NCBI GenBank assembly: GCA_900549655.1
Contig: UROZ01000113.1
Span: 1 to 6,634 of the forward strand
DNA: 6,634 bases
From: an uncultured Collinsella sp.
GTDB taxonomy: Bacteria; Actinomycetota; Coriobacteriia; Coriobacteriales; Coriobacteriaceae
Direction of reading: 5' to 3'
Under the pieces are notes generated by a model that was not told the DNA's origin, did no database searches, and saw only the letters and a program-made list of their open reading frames with translations. Below are positions 1 through 6,531 of the stretch, one piece after another (position 1 is the stretch's first letter; each line of letters starts with the position of its first letter). The position numbers and the translations under genes are program-made.

Positions 1-14
1 TAAGGAGCTTATCT

Positions 15-269
15 ATGGGTCCGTTCCAGATTCTTCTGTTTGTCGTTTGGGCTGTTTCTGCCGTGGCGCTGACGATTCTCGTCCTGATGCATTCCGGTAA
101 GGGTACCGGCGTTTCGGATATGATTGCCAGCTCGCTGTATAACTCCAGCTCTGCCACGGGCGTTATGGAGCAGAACCTTGACCGCCTGACCGTCATCATG
201 GCTGTCGTGTTTGCCGTGTGCGTCGTGCTGTGCATGTTCTTCTTCCCGCAGGGCATCGTGGGCTACTAA
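15..269 (+). CDS. secG: Protein translocase subunit SecG
   Basis: This 84-residue protein is the small accessory subunit of the SecYEG channel, which exports unfolded proteins across the cytoplasmic membrane with SecA. It has two hydrophobic segments, about residues 5-26 and 57-77. They are joined by the typical SecG loop, with HSGKGTGVSD at about 26-35 and a LDRLTVI stretch leading into the second helix. Length and layout match bacterial SecG (about 70-110 residues). The ATG at 15 is supported by AAGGAG at 2-7, seven bases upstream. The first three bases, TAA, could be the stop of an upstream gene; in many Gram-positive bacteria secG follows glycolytic genes such as tpiA, but the window does not show this. 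A strong terminator follows, so secG probably ends its own transcript and is not part of the opp operon. Recognition is by family motif. Confidence 0.93.
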   Translation: MGPFQILLFVVWAVSAVALTILVLMHSGKGTGVSDMIASSLYNSSSATGVMEQNLDRLTVIMAVVFAVCVVLCMFFFPQGIVGY

Positions 270-295
270 TCACGAACCGCATAAATACTTGAAAA

Positions 296-326
296 GGGTC
301 CCGCAAGTGCGGGACCCATTTTGTTT
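296..326 (+). terminator. Rho-independent terminator after secG
   Basis: GGGTCCCGC (296-304) pairs perfectly with GCGGGACCC (309-317) around a four-base loop, giving a 9-bp GC-rich stem. It is followed by ATTTTGTTT (318-326) and preceded by AAAA (292-295). This is a textbook intrinsic terminator 26 bases after the secG stop. It separates secG from the opp operon, so oppA needs its own promoter. Confidence 0.93.
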
Positions 327-435
327 ACATATTTGTAACAGAGTCAAAATATCCTCATATACTTCGCCCAACTAAAGAAAATCTCGACCGTTAACCGGAA
401 TTAGCCCCAAATCGTGCATAAAATGCGCTACTGTA

Positions 436-464
436 TTGCAATACGTTGGTCCGCTTTGTATAAC
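436..464 (+). promoter_or_regulatory. Candidate sigma-70-type promoter for oppA
   Basis: TTGCAA (436-441) and TATAAC (459-464) are separated by exactly 17 bases, and each is close to the vegetative consensus. Transcription would start near 471, leaving a leader of about 90 bases before the oppA ATG. The strong terminator upstream makes a promoter in 327-548 necessary. Weaker alternatives are TATACT at 358-363, whose best -35 (TTGTAA, 333-338) sits 19 bases away, and TTGACG at 510-515, which lacks a good -10. No transcript data are available, so this is inference from sequence. Confidence 0.45.
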
Positions 465-482
465 CAGCCAAAACGGCGGACC
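448..482. repeat. 7-bp inverted repeat flanking the candidate oppA -10 box
   Basis: GGTCCGC (448-454) and GCGGACC (476-482) are perfect inverted repeats 21 bases apart, bracketing the candidate -10 box and start point. The arrangement could be an operator for a repressor or a weak hairpin in the leader. The arms are short enough for chance to be possible in G/C-rich DNA, so the functional role is only a suggestion. Confidence 0.35.
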
Positions 483-548
483 GCGTTTGAATGGTTCGAT
501 TGGGCTGTCTTGACGTTGCCCGACCGAACTTACTTTGTCCTATCTCAT

Positions 549-555
549 AAGGAGG
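549..555 (+). promoter_or_regulatory. Shine-Dalgarno site that fixes the oppA start
   Basis: AAGGAGG lies five bases before the ATG at 561 and is a near-perfect complement of the 16S rRNA 3' end. The in-frame ATGs at 414, 573 and 591 have no comparable site. An ATG at 556 is out of frame and touches the Shine-Dalgarno. This decides the start at 561 and puts the lipoprotein signal peptide at the N-terminus, where it belongs. Confidence 0.9.
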
Positions 556-560
556 ATGGC

Positions 561-656
561 ATGGCTGATTCTATGTTCCACCAGCCCGTTATGGGTCGTC
601 GCGCCTTTGTCGGCGGTACCCTTGCTGCGAGCTCCATGGCTTTTCTTGCCGCATGC
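561..656 (+). other. OppA signal peptide: lipobox with twin-arginine-like motif
   Basis: Residues 1-32 show a polar start, then GRRAFVG at 12-18, a moderately hydrophobic stretch at 16-30, and LAAC with the lipidated Cys32 (codon 654-656). Arg13-Arg14 followed by x-Phe resembles the Tat consensus (S/T)RRxFLK, although Gly replaces Ser/Thr before the arginines and the lysine is missing. Lipidation by Lgt and cleavage by LspA are expected. Export through Tat instead of Sec is plausible but unproven. Confidence 0.75.
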
Positions 657-2237
657 GGCAAGAAGGGCGGCGACGCTTCCGGTTCTGAGTCCGGTTCGAC
701 GCTGAACTTCTACATCAACAACCCGGTCTGCATCGACCCCTATAACGTCCAGGAGGACCAGGGCACTCAGGTCGAGTACCAGCTCTTTGATGCTCTGACC
801 TCTTATGACGCCGAGAAGGGCGAGATCGTTCCGCTGGCTTGCGAGTCCTTTGAGTCCAACGACGACGCCACCGAGTTTACCTTCAAGATCAAGAAGGCCA
901 AGTTCCACAACGGTGACGACGTTACCTCCAAGTCCTTCAAGCTCGGTTGGGAGCGTCTGGTCAACACCAAGTCGGCCATCGCTACCGAGTACGGCCCTTC
1001 CGAGGTCTCCTATCACCTTTCTATGGTCGAGGGCTATGACGACCTGCTTGCCGGTAACGCTACCGAGCTCAGCGGTGTTACTTGCCCCGACGATGAGACC
1101 CTCGTCGTCAAGCTGTCTTCCGCTTACGCCGACTTCCCCTTCGTCGCCTCTCACCCGGCTCTGGCCCCGGTTCCCGAGTGCGCCGAGTCCGATGTCAAGA
1201 GCTTCTATCTTGCACCGGTCGGTAACGGCCCGTTCATGATGGACGGCAAGTGGGAGGATGGTCAGGAGATCAACCTCAAGAAGTTCGACGATTACTATGG
1301 CGACAAGGCCAAGATCGATGGCATCCACTTCCAGGTCATCAAGGACATGGAGACTGCTTACAAGGAGTTCCAGGCCGGTAACCTCGATGTCTGCGACGTT
1401 CCCGTTGCTCAGATCGATGCCGCCAAGAAGGATCGCGGCGTGTCCAAGGACGGCTACACCATGGGTGACGGCGAGCGCATGCTGCTCGGCGCCGAGCCTT
1501 CCACGTACTATCTGACCTGCAACACCACGGCCGAGCCGTTCAACAACGCCGACCTGCGTAGGGGCATCTCCCTGGCCATCAACCGTGAGGCCATCTGCAA
1601 GACCATCTTCAAGGGTACCCGTACCCCTGCCGACGGCATTGTTCCTCCGGGCATCGATGGCTACAAGGAGGGCGCATGGGAGTTCTGCGCCTACGATGTC
1701 GACAAGGCTAACGAGTACCTCGACAAGGTTGCTCCCGCTGGCGCTAACGGGGATCGTGGCATTAGCGTGACCCTGTCCTACAACCAGGACGGCGGTCACA
1801 AGGAGATCATGGAGTCCATCATCGGTGACCTCGCCAAGGTTGGCGTTACCGCTGTCTCCGATACCCCTGAGTGGTCTGCCTTGCTCGAGCAGTACCAGAA
1901 CTTTAACTATCAGTTCGGTCGTCTGGGTTGGATTGCCGACTACCCGATTATGGACAACTTCCTGTATCCGCTGTTCCACTCTGATTCCCTCGGTGGCGAC
2001 AACCGCTCCGGTTACAACAACCCCGAGTTCGACGCCAAGGTCGACGAGGCTCGTACTATTGTTGACGACGAGGAGCGCGTCGCTAAGATGCAGGAGGCCG
2101 ATGCAATGGTCGCTGCCGACTGCCCGGTCATCCCGGTGATGTTCTACACGCACACCATCGTCGGCTCCGATCGCATCAAGCGCCTCTATGTCGATCCGCA
2201 GAAGCACGCCGAGCTGGGTACCGCTGAGCTCGCCTAA
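561..2237 (+). CDS. oppA: Peptide ABC transporter substrate-binding lipoprotein (OppA/DppA family)
   Basis: This 558-residue lipoprotein captures extracellular peptides and delivers them to the OppBC channel. It is exported by its signal peptide and anchored through Cys32 (lipobox LAAC, 29-32), then has a Gly/Ser-rich linker to about residue 46. The family 5 solute-binding fold follows. Landmarks are QLFDALTSYD near 74-83, FNNADLRRGISLAINRE near 327-343 (the conserved second-lobe motif) and GWIADYPIMDNFLYPLF near 456-472, which matches the OppA-type tryptophan/ADYP region. The length fits the family (500-600 residues). Codon use is strongly biased, with lysine almost always AAG and very few A- or T-ending rare codons, suggesting high expression. 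It is the first gene of the operon, with a 156-base gap and hairpin before oppB. Peptide specificity (di- versus oligopeptide) cannot be read from the sequence. The symbol oppA rests on the family and the BCDF neighbours. Confidence 0.9.
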   Translation: MADSMFHQPVMGRRAFVGGTLAASSMAFLAACGKKGGDASGSESGSTLNFYINNPVCIDPYNVQEDQGTQVEYQLFDALTSYDAEKGEIVPLACESFESNDDATEFTFKIKKAKFHNGDDVTSKSFKLGWERLVNTKSAIATEYGPSEVSYHLSMVEGYDDLLAGNATELSGVTCPDDETLVVKLSSAYADFPFVASHPALAPVPECAESDVKSFYLAPVGNGPFMMDGKWEDGQEINLKKFDDYYGDKAKIDGIHFQVIKDMETAYKEFQAGNLDVCDVPVAQIDAAKKDRGVSKDGYTMGDGERMLLGAEPSTYYLTCNTTAEPFNNADLRRGISLAINREAICKTIFKGTRTPADGIVPPGIDGYKEGAWEFCAYDVDKANEYLDKVAPAGANGDRGISVTLSYNQDGGHKEIMESIIGDLAKVGVTAVSDTPEWSALLEQYQNFNYQFGRLGWIADYPIMDNFLYPLFHSDSLGGDNRSGYNNPEFDAKVDEARTIVDDEERVAKMQEADAMVAADCPVIPVMFYTHTIVGSDRIKRLYVDPQKHAELGTAELA

Positions 2238-2334
2238 GAGTTTGCAGCTTCCGTGAGGGTCAAGTATTTACGTAGACCTCATGGGAAACATACAGTTCTC
2301 CCTAACCTGGGGTAAACTGGCTGATGGTAATTTT

Positions 2335-2362
2335 GGGATGCCGGTCTGGCGATCGGCATCCC
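2335..2362 (+). terminator. Intercistronic hairpin between oppA and oppB (partial terminator or mRNA stabiliser)
   Basis: GGGATGCCG (2335-2343) pairs perfectly with CGGCATCCC (2354-2362). The stem extends inward by a G-T wobble and two more pairs to a TGGC loop, about 12 bp in all. Only a weak T-run (ATTTA) follows, so full termination is unlikely. A stable hairpin after a binding-protein gene commonly raises the amount of binding protein relative to the transporter, by partial termination or by protecting the upstream mRNA. I see no convincing promoter between here and oppB, so read-through is assumed. Confidence 0.6.
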
Positions 2363-2393
2363 ATTTAGGTTAATCCCTAGATAGGGGAGTGGT

Positions 2394-3431
2394 ATGGGTA
2401 AGTACATCGTTAAACGTGTGCTTCAGTTCATCCCGGTATTTTTGGGCGTTACGCTGATTCTGTTCGCCCTTCAGAATATCGTGCCGGGAGATCCGATCAA
2501 GCTGATCGGTGGAGACAAGGCTCTGTCCCCCGAGGTGGAGCTTCAGCTTCGCGTCCGCTATCACCTGGTCCAGTCGGACGAGGACGGCAACGCGATCCTT
2601 GACGAGAACGGCGACCCCGTTCAAACGTCGCTCGTGGACCGTTACTTGTATTACATGAACGGCCTGCTTCATGGCGATCTGGGCAATTCGTATCAGCGCA
2701 AGCTGCCGGTTACGGAAATCTTTGCCCAGAAGTATCCGTATACGGTCAAACTTGCCGCGTGCGCCATCGTGCTCGAGGCAATTATGGGTATCGGTGCGGG
2801 TATCATTTCGGCGGTAAAGCGTTATTCCTTCTGGGATATTTTGGTAACGCTCACCACGTCGATCCTCGTTGCGGTCCCGGCCTTCTGGCTCGGTATGTTG
2901 CTGCAGCTGTTCTTTGGCGTCATCCTCAAGGACGCTACGGGCGGTGCAATCTCCATGCCGATCTCGGGTGCCGGCGGTTCCAGCTCTCAGTATCAGGATT
3001 GGATGCACTATGTGCTTCCGACCATTACGCTGGCTTCGGTTTCGACCGCTTATGCTGCGCGCATTATGCGCTCGCAGCTGCTTGACGTCATGAACCAGGA
3101 TTACATCCGTACGGCAAAGGCCAAGGGTCTCTCCAATCGTGCGATCATCGTCAAGCATGCGCTTAAGAATGCACTCATCCCCGTCGTTACCTATATTGGT
3201 GTCGACTTTGGCGGCATGCTTTCGGGCGCCATCCTGACCGAGACGGTCTTTAACTGGCCCGGTATCGGCTATGAGGTCTATCGCGCCATTAGCATGCGTG
3301 ACTGGCCCATCGTTATGGGCGGCGTTACGCTCATCGTTGTCGTCGTCATGGTGATCAACCTGCTCGTCGACATTAGCTATGCATTCCTCGACCCGCGCAT
3401 CCGCCTTGGCGGTCCGTCGGATAAGGCCTAA
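2394..3431 (+). CDS. oppB: Peptide ABC transporter permease OppB
   Basis: This 345-residue integral membrane protein forms half of the peptide channel with OppC. Predicted helices lie near residues 9-29, 115-140, 147-177, 203-222, 260-285 and 305-330. The family N-terminus (KRVLQFIPVFLGVTLILF, then VPGDP at 30-34) and the GLLHGDLGNS segment near 90-99 are clear. The EAA coupling loop that docks on the ATPases is residues 236-265, containing RTAKAKGL and HALKNALIPV. It is longer than E. coli OppB (306), partly because of an acidic insert at about 61-78 in the extracytoplasmic region after helix 1, and a Gly/Ser-rich loop at 183-198. The start is the ATG at 2394, preceded by AGGGGAG at 2383-2389. 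oppC follows after 14 bases. The family is certain; OppB versus DppB rests on operon context. Confidence 0.92.
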   Translation: MGKYIVKRVLQFIPVFLGVTLILFALQNIVPGDPIKLIGGDKALSPEVELQLRVRYHLVQSDEDGNAILDENGDPVQTSLVDRYLYYMNGLLHGDLGNSYQRKLPVTEIFAQKYPYTVKLAACAIVLEAIMGIGAGIISAVKRYSFWDILVTLTTSILVAVPAFWLGMLLQLFFGVILKDATGGAISMPISGAGGSSSQYQDWMHYVLPTITLASVSTAYAARIMRSQLLDVMNQDYIRTAKAKGLSNRAIIVKHALKNALIPVVTYIGVDFGGMLSGAILTETVFNWPGIGYEVYRAISMRDWPIVMGGVTLIVVVVMVINLLVDISYAFLDPRIRLGGPSDKA

Positions 3432-3445
3432 GGGAGGTACGTCTC

Positions 3446-4381
3446 ATGCAGGAAACTGATTCTCAGTCTCAGGAGCAGGCTACCGCCACCAAGGTCGCGT
3501 CTGCTCCCGCCAAGTCCCGCACGCTGTGGGGCGACGCTTTTAAGCGTCTTCGTAAGAACAAGCTTGCCGTTATCGGTGTCTGCTGGATCATCATCGTCGT
3601 TTTGGTTGCCCTGACCGCAGATCTGTGGGCTAAGCCCTGGCTCGGTTCGCCGACGGCTTCCGACTCGACCACCATGGCCGAGACGTCGCTGTTGGCTCCG
3701 TGTGCAGAGCACCCGTTTGGCACCGACGCCCTTGGTCGCGACATTCTCGTCCGCGTTATCTACGGTGCGCGCGTTTCGCTGTCTGTCGGAATTATGGCCA
3801 CCGCGATTTCCACGCTGATCGGTCTGGTCATGGGTGCTCTGGCCGGTTTCTACGGCGGCATCTGGGATACGATCATCATGCGCTGTGCGGACATCTTCCT
3901 GGCGTTCCCGTACGTGCTGTTCGTTGTCGCCATGATCGCCGTTATCGGCCGCGGTCTTCAGAACGTCTTTATCGCCATCGGTATTCTCGGCTGGCCTTCG
4001 ATTGCGCGCGTCTTCCGCTCTGCGATCTTGACCGTCAAGGAAAACGACTATGTTGATGCTGCGCGCGCGATGGGTGCATCTGATGCTCGTATCGTCGTGC
4101 GTCACATCTTCCCGAACTCCGTCGCCTCCATCGTGGTCTACGCGACCATGAACATTGGTGGCGCCATCCTGACCGAGTCTGCTCTGTCCTTCCTCGGCAT
4201 GGGCGTTATTCCGCCTACGCCTTCGTGGGGCTCCATGATTCAGGACGGTCAGCAGTATCTGCTGACTGCTCCCTGGATGATGATCATGCCCGGTCTGGCA
4301 ATTCTCTCGACGGTGCTCGCCTTCACCCTGCTGGGTGACGGTCTGCGCGACGCCCTCGACGTCAAGATGAAGGACGCATAA
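3446..4381 (+). CDS. oppC: Peptide ABC transporter permease OppC
   Basis: This 311-residue membrane protein pairs with OppB to form the translocation pore. A polar cytoplasmic N-terminus of about 38 residues leads into the first helix at about 40-58. The conserved OppC segment HPFGTDALGRDILVRVIYGA (89-108) precedes further helices near 110-135, 148-167, 172-190, 225-250 and 278-298. The EAA loop for contact with the ATPases spans about 202-231 (YVDAARAMGAS, then RHIFPNS). The length is close to E. coli OppC (302). AGGGAGG at 3431-3437, overlapping the oppB stop, lies eight bases before the ATG. The oppD start is only two bases after the stop, so the two genes are probably translationally coupled. 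Nothing appears truncated or unusual. Confidence 0.92.
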   Translation: MQETDSQSQEQATATKVASAPAKSRTLWGDAFKRLRKNKLAVIGVCWIIIVVLVALTADLWAKPWLGSPTASDSTTMAETSLLAPCAEHPFGTDALGRDILVRVIYGARVSLSVGIMATAISTLIGLVMGALAGFYGGIWDTIIMRCADIFLAFPYVLFVVAMIAVIGRGLQNVFIAIGILGWPSIARVFRSAILTVKENDYVDAARAMGASDARIVVRHIFPNSVASIVVYATMNIGGAILTESALSFLGMGVIPPTPSWGSMIQDGQQYLLTAPWMMIMPGLAILSTVLAFTLLGDGLRDALDVKMKDA

Positions 4382-4383
4382 GG

Positions 4384-5475
4384 ATGAAGAAGAACAAGAA
4401 CTATGTGGACCTGAAGGACCAGCCGGTTCCCGAGGGCCAGCATCTGCTCGAGGTCGATGGCCTAAAGATGTATTTCCACACCGAGGATGGCGTCGTTCGC
4501 GCTGTCGACGGTGTCTCCTACACGCTCGATCGCGGCGAGACCCTGGGCGTCGTCGGTGAGTCCGGCTCCGGTAAGTCCGTGACCGCCATGACCATCATGG
4601 GTCTTATATCGATGCCTCCGGGAAAGATCGAGGGCGGCGACGTTCGCTATCGCGGTCGTTCTATCCTCGAGATGACCGAGGAAGAGATGCAGCACATTCG
4701 CGGTAACGATATCGCGATGATCTTCCAGGATCCTATGACCTCCTTGAACCCGGTCTATAAGATCGGCAAGCAGGTAGGCGAGGGTCTTCGTCTGCACCGT
4801 GGCTACTCCAAGCAGGAGGCGCTCAAGCGCGCCACCGAGCTTTTGGACCTCGTTGGCATTCCCGAGCCCGAGAAGCGCGTCAATGAGTATCCGCACCAGT
4901 TCTCTGGCGGTATGCGTCAGCGCGTCATGATCGCTATGGCTCTTGCCTGCGACCCCGATATTCTGATTGCCGACGAGCCCACGACTGCCTTGGACGTTAC
5001 CATTCAGGCTCAGATTATCGAGCTTATGCAGGAAATGCAGGAGAAGAACGGCAACGCCATCATCATGATCACCCATGACCTGGGCGTTGTCGCCGATATG
5101 GCTGACAAGATCATGGTTATGTACGCCGGCCGTCCCGTCGAGTTCGGTACTGCTGAGGAAATCTTCTACGAGAGCCGCCACCCCTACACCTGGGGCCTTA
5201 TCCGCTCCATCCCGGAGCAGGCCATCGAAGAGAAGAAGCCTCTTACGCCGATTCACGGCAACCCGCCTTCGCTCATGAACCTGCCTGAGGGCTGCGTGTT
5301 CTCGCCTCGTTGCCCCTATGCGACCGATAAGTGCCGCAAGCAGCGCCCCGAGCGCGTTGTCACCGAGTCTGGTCACTACTCTGCGTGCCACTACTCCGGT
5401 GACCCCGAGTTCCTCAAGAACGCTCCTGAGACGTCCCGTACGCGCAAGGATTCCAAGAAGGGAGGCGAGGCGTAA
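4384..5475 (+). CDS. oppD: Peptide ABC transporter ATP-binding protein OppD
   Basis: This 363-residue cytoplasmic ATPase is one of the two motors of the importer. Its nucleotide-binding motifs are intact: Walker A GESGSGKS at 58-65, Q-loop Gln115, signature FSGGM at 173-177, Walker B ILIADEP at 193-199, D-loop ALD at 202-204 and switch His231. A C-terminal oligopeptide/dipeptide-transporter domain (about 255-345) carries Cys304, Cys310, Cys317 and Cys335, the pattern linked in this family to an iron-sulfur cluster. There is a charged N-terminal extension of about 20 residues. The ATG at 4384 follows the oppC stop by two bases. Its likely Shine-Dalgarno, GAAGGA (4369-4374), lies inside the end of oppC. 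The stop shares one base with the oppF start. The signature has Met in place of the usual Gln, which is common in OppD-type proteins. Confidence 0.94.
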   Translation: MKKNKNYVDLKDQPVPEGQHLLEVDGLKMYFHTEDGVVRAVDGVSYTLDRGETLGVVGESGSGKSVTAMTIMGLISMPPGKIEGGDVRYRGRSILEMTEEEMQHIRGNDIAMIFQDPMTSLNPVYKIGKQVGEGLRLHRGYSKQEALKRATELLDLVGIPEPEKRVNEYPHQFSGGMRQRVMIAMALACDPDILIADEPTTALDVTIQAQIIELMQEMQEKNGNAIIMITHDLGVVADMADKIMVMYAGRPVEFGTAEEIFYESRHPYTWGLIRSIPEQAIEEKKPLTPIHGNPPSLMNLPEGCVFSPRCPYATDKCRKQRPERVVTESGHYSACHYSGDPEFLKNAPETSRTRKDSKKGGEA

Positions 5476-6503
5476 TGGCAGATACCAACGAGCGTACTCC
5501 GCTGCTGAAGGTCGAGCACCTCTCTAAGGAGTTTCCCGCTGAGTCCGGCATGTTCGCCAAGCGCTTCTCCAAGCGTGTCGTCTCTGCCGTGAACGACATT
5601 TCGTTCGAGATCTATCCTGGCGAGACCTTTGGTCTGGTCGGCGAGTCCGGTTGCGGTAAGTCCACCACGGGCCGTACCATCATGCGCCTCACCAAGCCGA
5701 CGGCCGGCAAAGTGTTCTTCCAGGGTGAAGACGTTGCCGAGATGAGCAAGCATGAGATCAAGGACATGCGTCGCGAGATGCAGTTTATCTTCCAGGATCC
5801 TTATGCTTCGCTGAATCCCCGCATGACCATCGGCGAGATCGTCTCCGAACCCATGACCATTCACGGCGTGGGCACCAAGGAGGAGCGCATTGAGCGTGTC
5901 CGCGAGCTTCTCGACGTTGTCGGACTGAACCCCGAGCACATCAACCGCTATCCTCATGAGTTCTCCGGCGGTCAGCGTCAGCGTGTCGGCATTGCCCGCG
6001 CGTTCGCTCTGAAGCCCAAGCTGATTATCTGCGACGAGCCGGTTTCCGCTCTGGATGTGTCCATTCAAGCCCAGGTTCTGAACCTGCTCAAGGAACTGCA
6101 GGACAAGTTCGGTACTGCATATCTGTTTATCGCCCACGACCTGTCCGTCGTGCAGCACATCTCCGATCGCGTTGCCGTTATGTATCTGGGCAAGATGGTC
6201 GAGGTTTCGGACTGGAAGACGCTCTACAGTGAGCCCCACCATCCGTACACGCAGTCGCTGCTGTCTGCCGTGCCGGTTCCCGATCCGGATATCCAGAAGA
6301 CTCGTAAGCGCATCATCCTTGCCGGCGATCCGCCGTCGCCGCTGGATCCGCCGACCGGCTGCCGTTTCCACACTCGCTGCCCGATCGCTCAGGGTATCTG
6401 CTCTGAGAAGCTTCCCGAGTTTAAGGAAGTCGCACCGGGCCACTGCTGTGCGTGCCACTTCGCGGAGCCGTTCCCGATTAAGGAATCGCACATCGACCTG
6501 TAG
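5475..6503 (+). CDS. oppF: Peptide ABC transporter ATP-binding protein OppF
   Basis: This 342-residue ATPase partners OppD in the ATP-binding heterodimer. Motifs in order are Walker A GESGCGKS at 56-63, Q-loop Gln107, signature FSGGQ at 163-167, Walker B LIICDEP at 183-189, ALD at 192-194 and His221. The C-terminal domain ends with Cys296, Cys302, Cys309 and a CCAC cluster (324, 325, 327). The start overlaps the oppD stop by one base (TAATG at 5473-5477). AAGGGAGG at 5458-5465 lies nine bases upstream inside oppD, so translation is coupled yet independently primed. A spacer with Phe-Ser-Lys-Arg residues (about 21-35) between the first strand and the core is typical of OppF/DppF. It is the last gene of the operon and both of its ATPase motifs look active. 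Confidence 0.94.
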   Translation: MADTNERTPLLKVEHLSKEFPAESGMFAKRFSKRVVSAVNDISFEIYPGETFGLVGESGCGKSTTGRTIMRLTKPTAGKVFFQGEDVAEMSKHEIKDMRREMQFIFQDPYASLNPRMTIGEIVSEPMTIHGVGTKEERIERVRELLDVVGLNPEHINRYPHEFSGGQRQRVGIARAFALKPKLIICDEPVSALDVSIQAQVLNLLKELQDKFGTAYLFIAHDLSVVQHISDRVAVMYLGKMVEVSDWKTLYSEPHHPYTQSLLSAVPVPDPDIQKTRKRIILAGDPPSPLDPPTGCRFHTRCPIAQGICSEKLPEFKEVAPGHCCACHFAEPFPIKESHIDL

Positions 6504-6531
6504 TCGGTTGTTATTGTCCGGGCCCGCCCTG

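Larger units (their letters stand above)
327..548 (+). other. Non-coding leader region upstream of oppA
   Basis: This stretch between the secG terminator and the oppA ribosome binding site holds no gene I can support. It is visibly richer in A/T than the flanking genes. The oppA frame is open back to an ATG at 414, but that ATG has no Shine-Dalgarno and the added 49 residues look like translated non-coding DNA. I see promoter-like elements and short dyads here (listed separately), but no recognisable riboswitch, T-box or small RNA gene. Confidence 0.6.

Noticed and set aside
510..515. TTGACG as the -35 of an oppA promoter close to the gene
   Set aside because: The hexamer is good, but no acceptable -10 lies 16-18 bases downstream (the sequence there is CTTTGT), and the start would fall almost on the Shine-Dalgarno.
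414..560. N-terminal extension of OppA from the ATG at 414
   Set aside because: There is no Shine-Dalgarno at 414. The extension would bury the lipoprotein signal peptide 50 residues inside the protein, and AAGGAGG at 549-555 clearly serves the ATG at 561.
805..2139. Ser/Pro/Arg-rich open frames in another forward frame of oppA
   Set aside because: The composition is what results from reading biased codons out of frame. They lack ribosome binding sites and any domain.
540..2207. A 555-residue open frame on the minus strand across oppA
   Set aside because: Its codons lie exactly on top of oppA codons. In that register minus-strand stops need sense codons TTA, CTA or TCA, which this biased gene almost never uses, so the frame is open by default. 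The translation is Val/Leu/Asp-rich with no recognisable domain.
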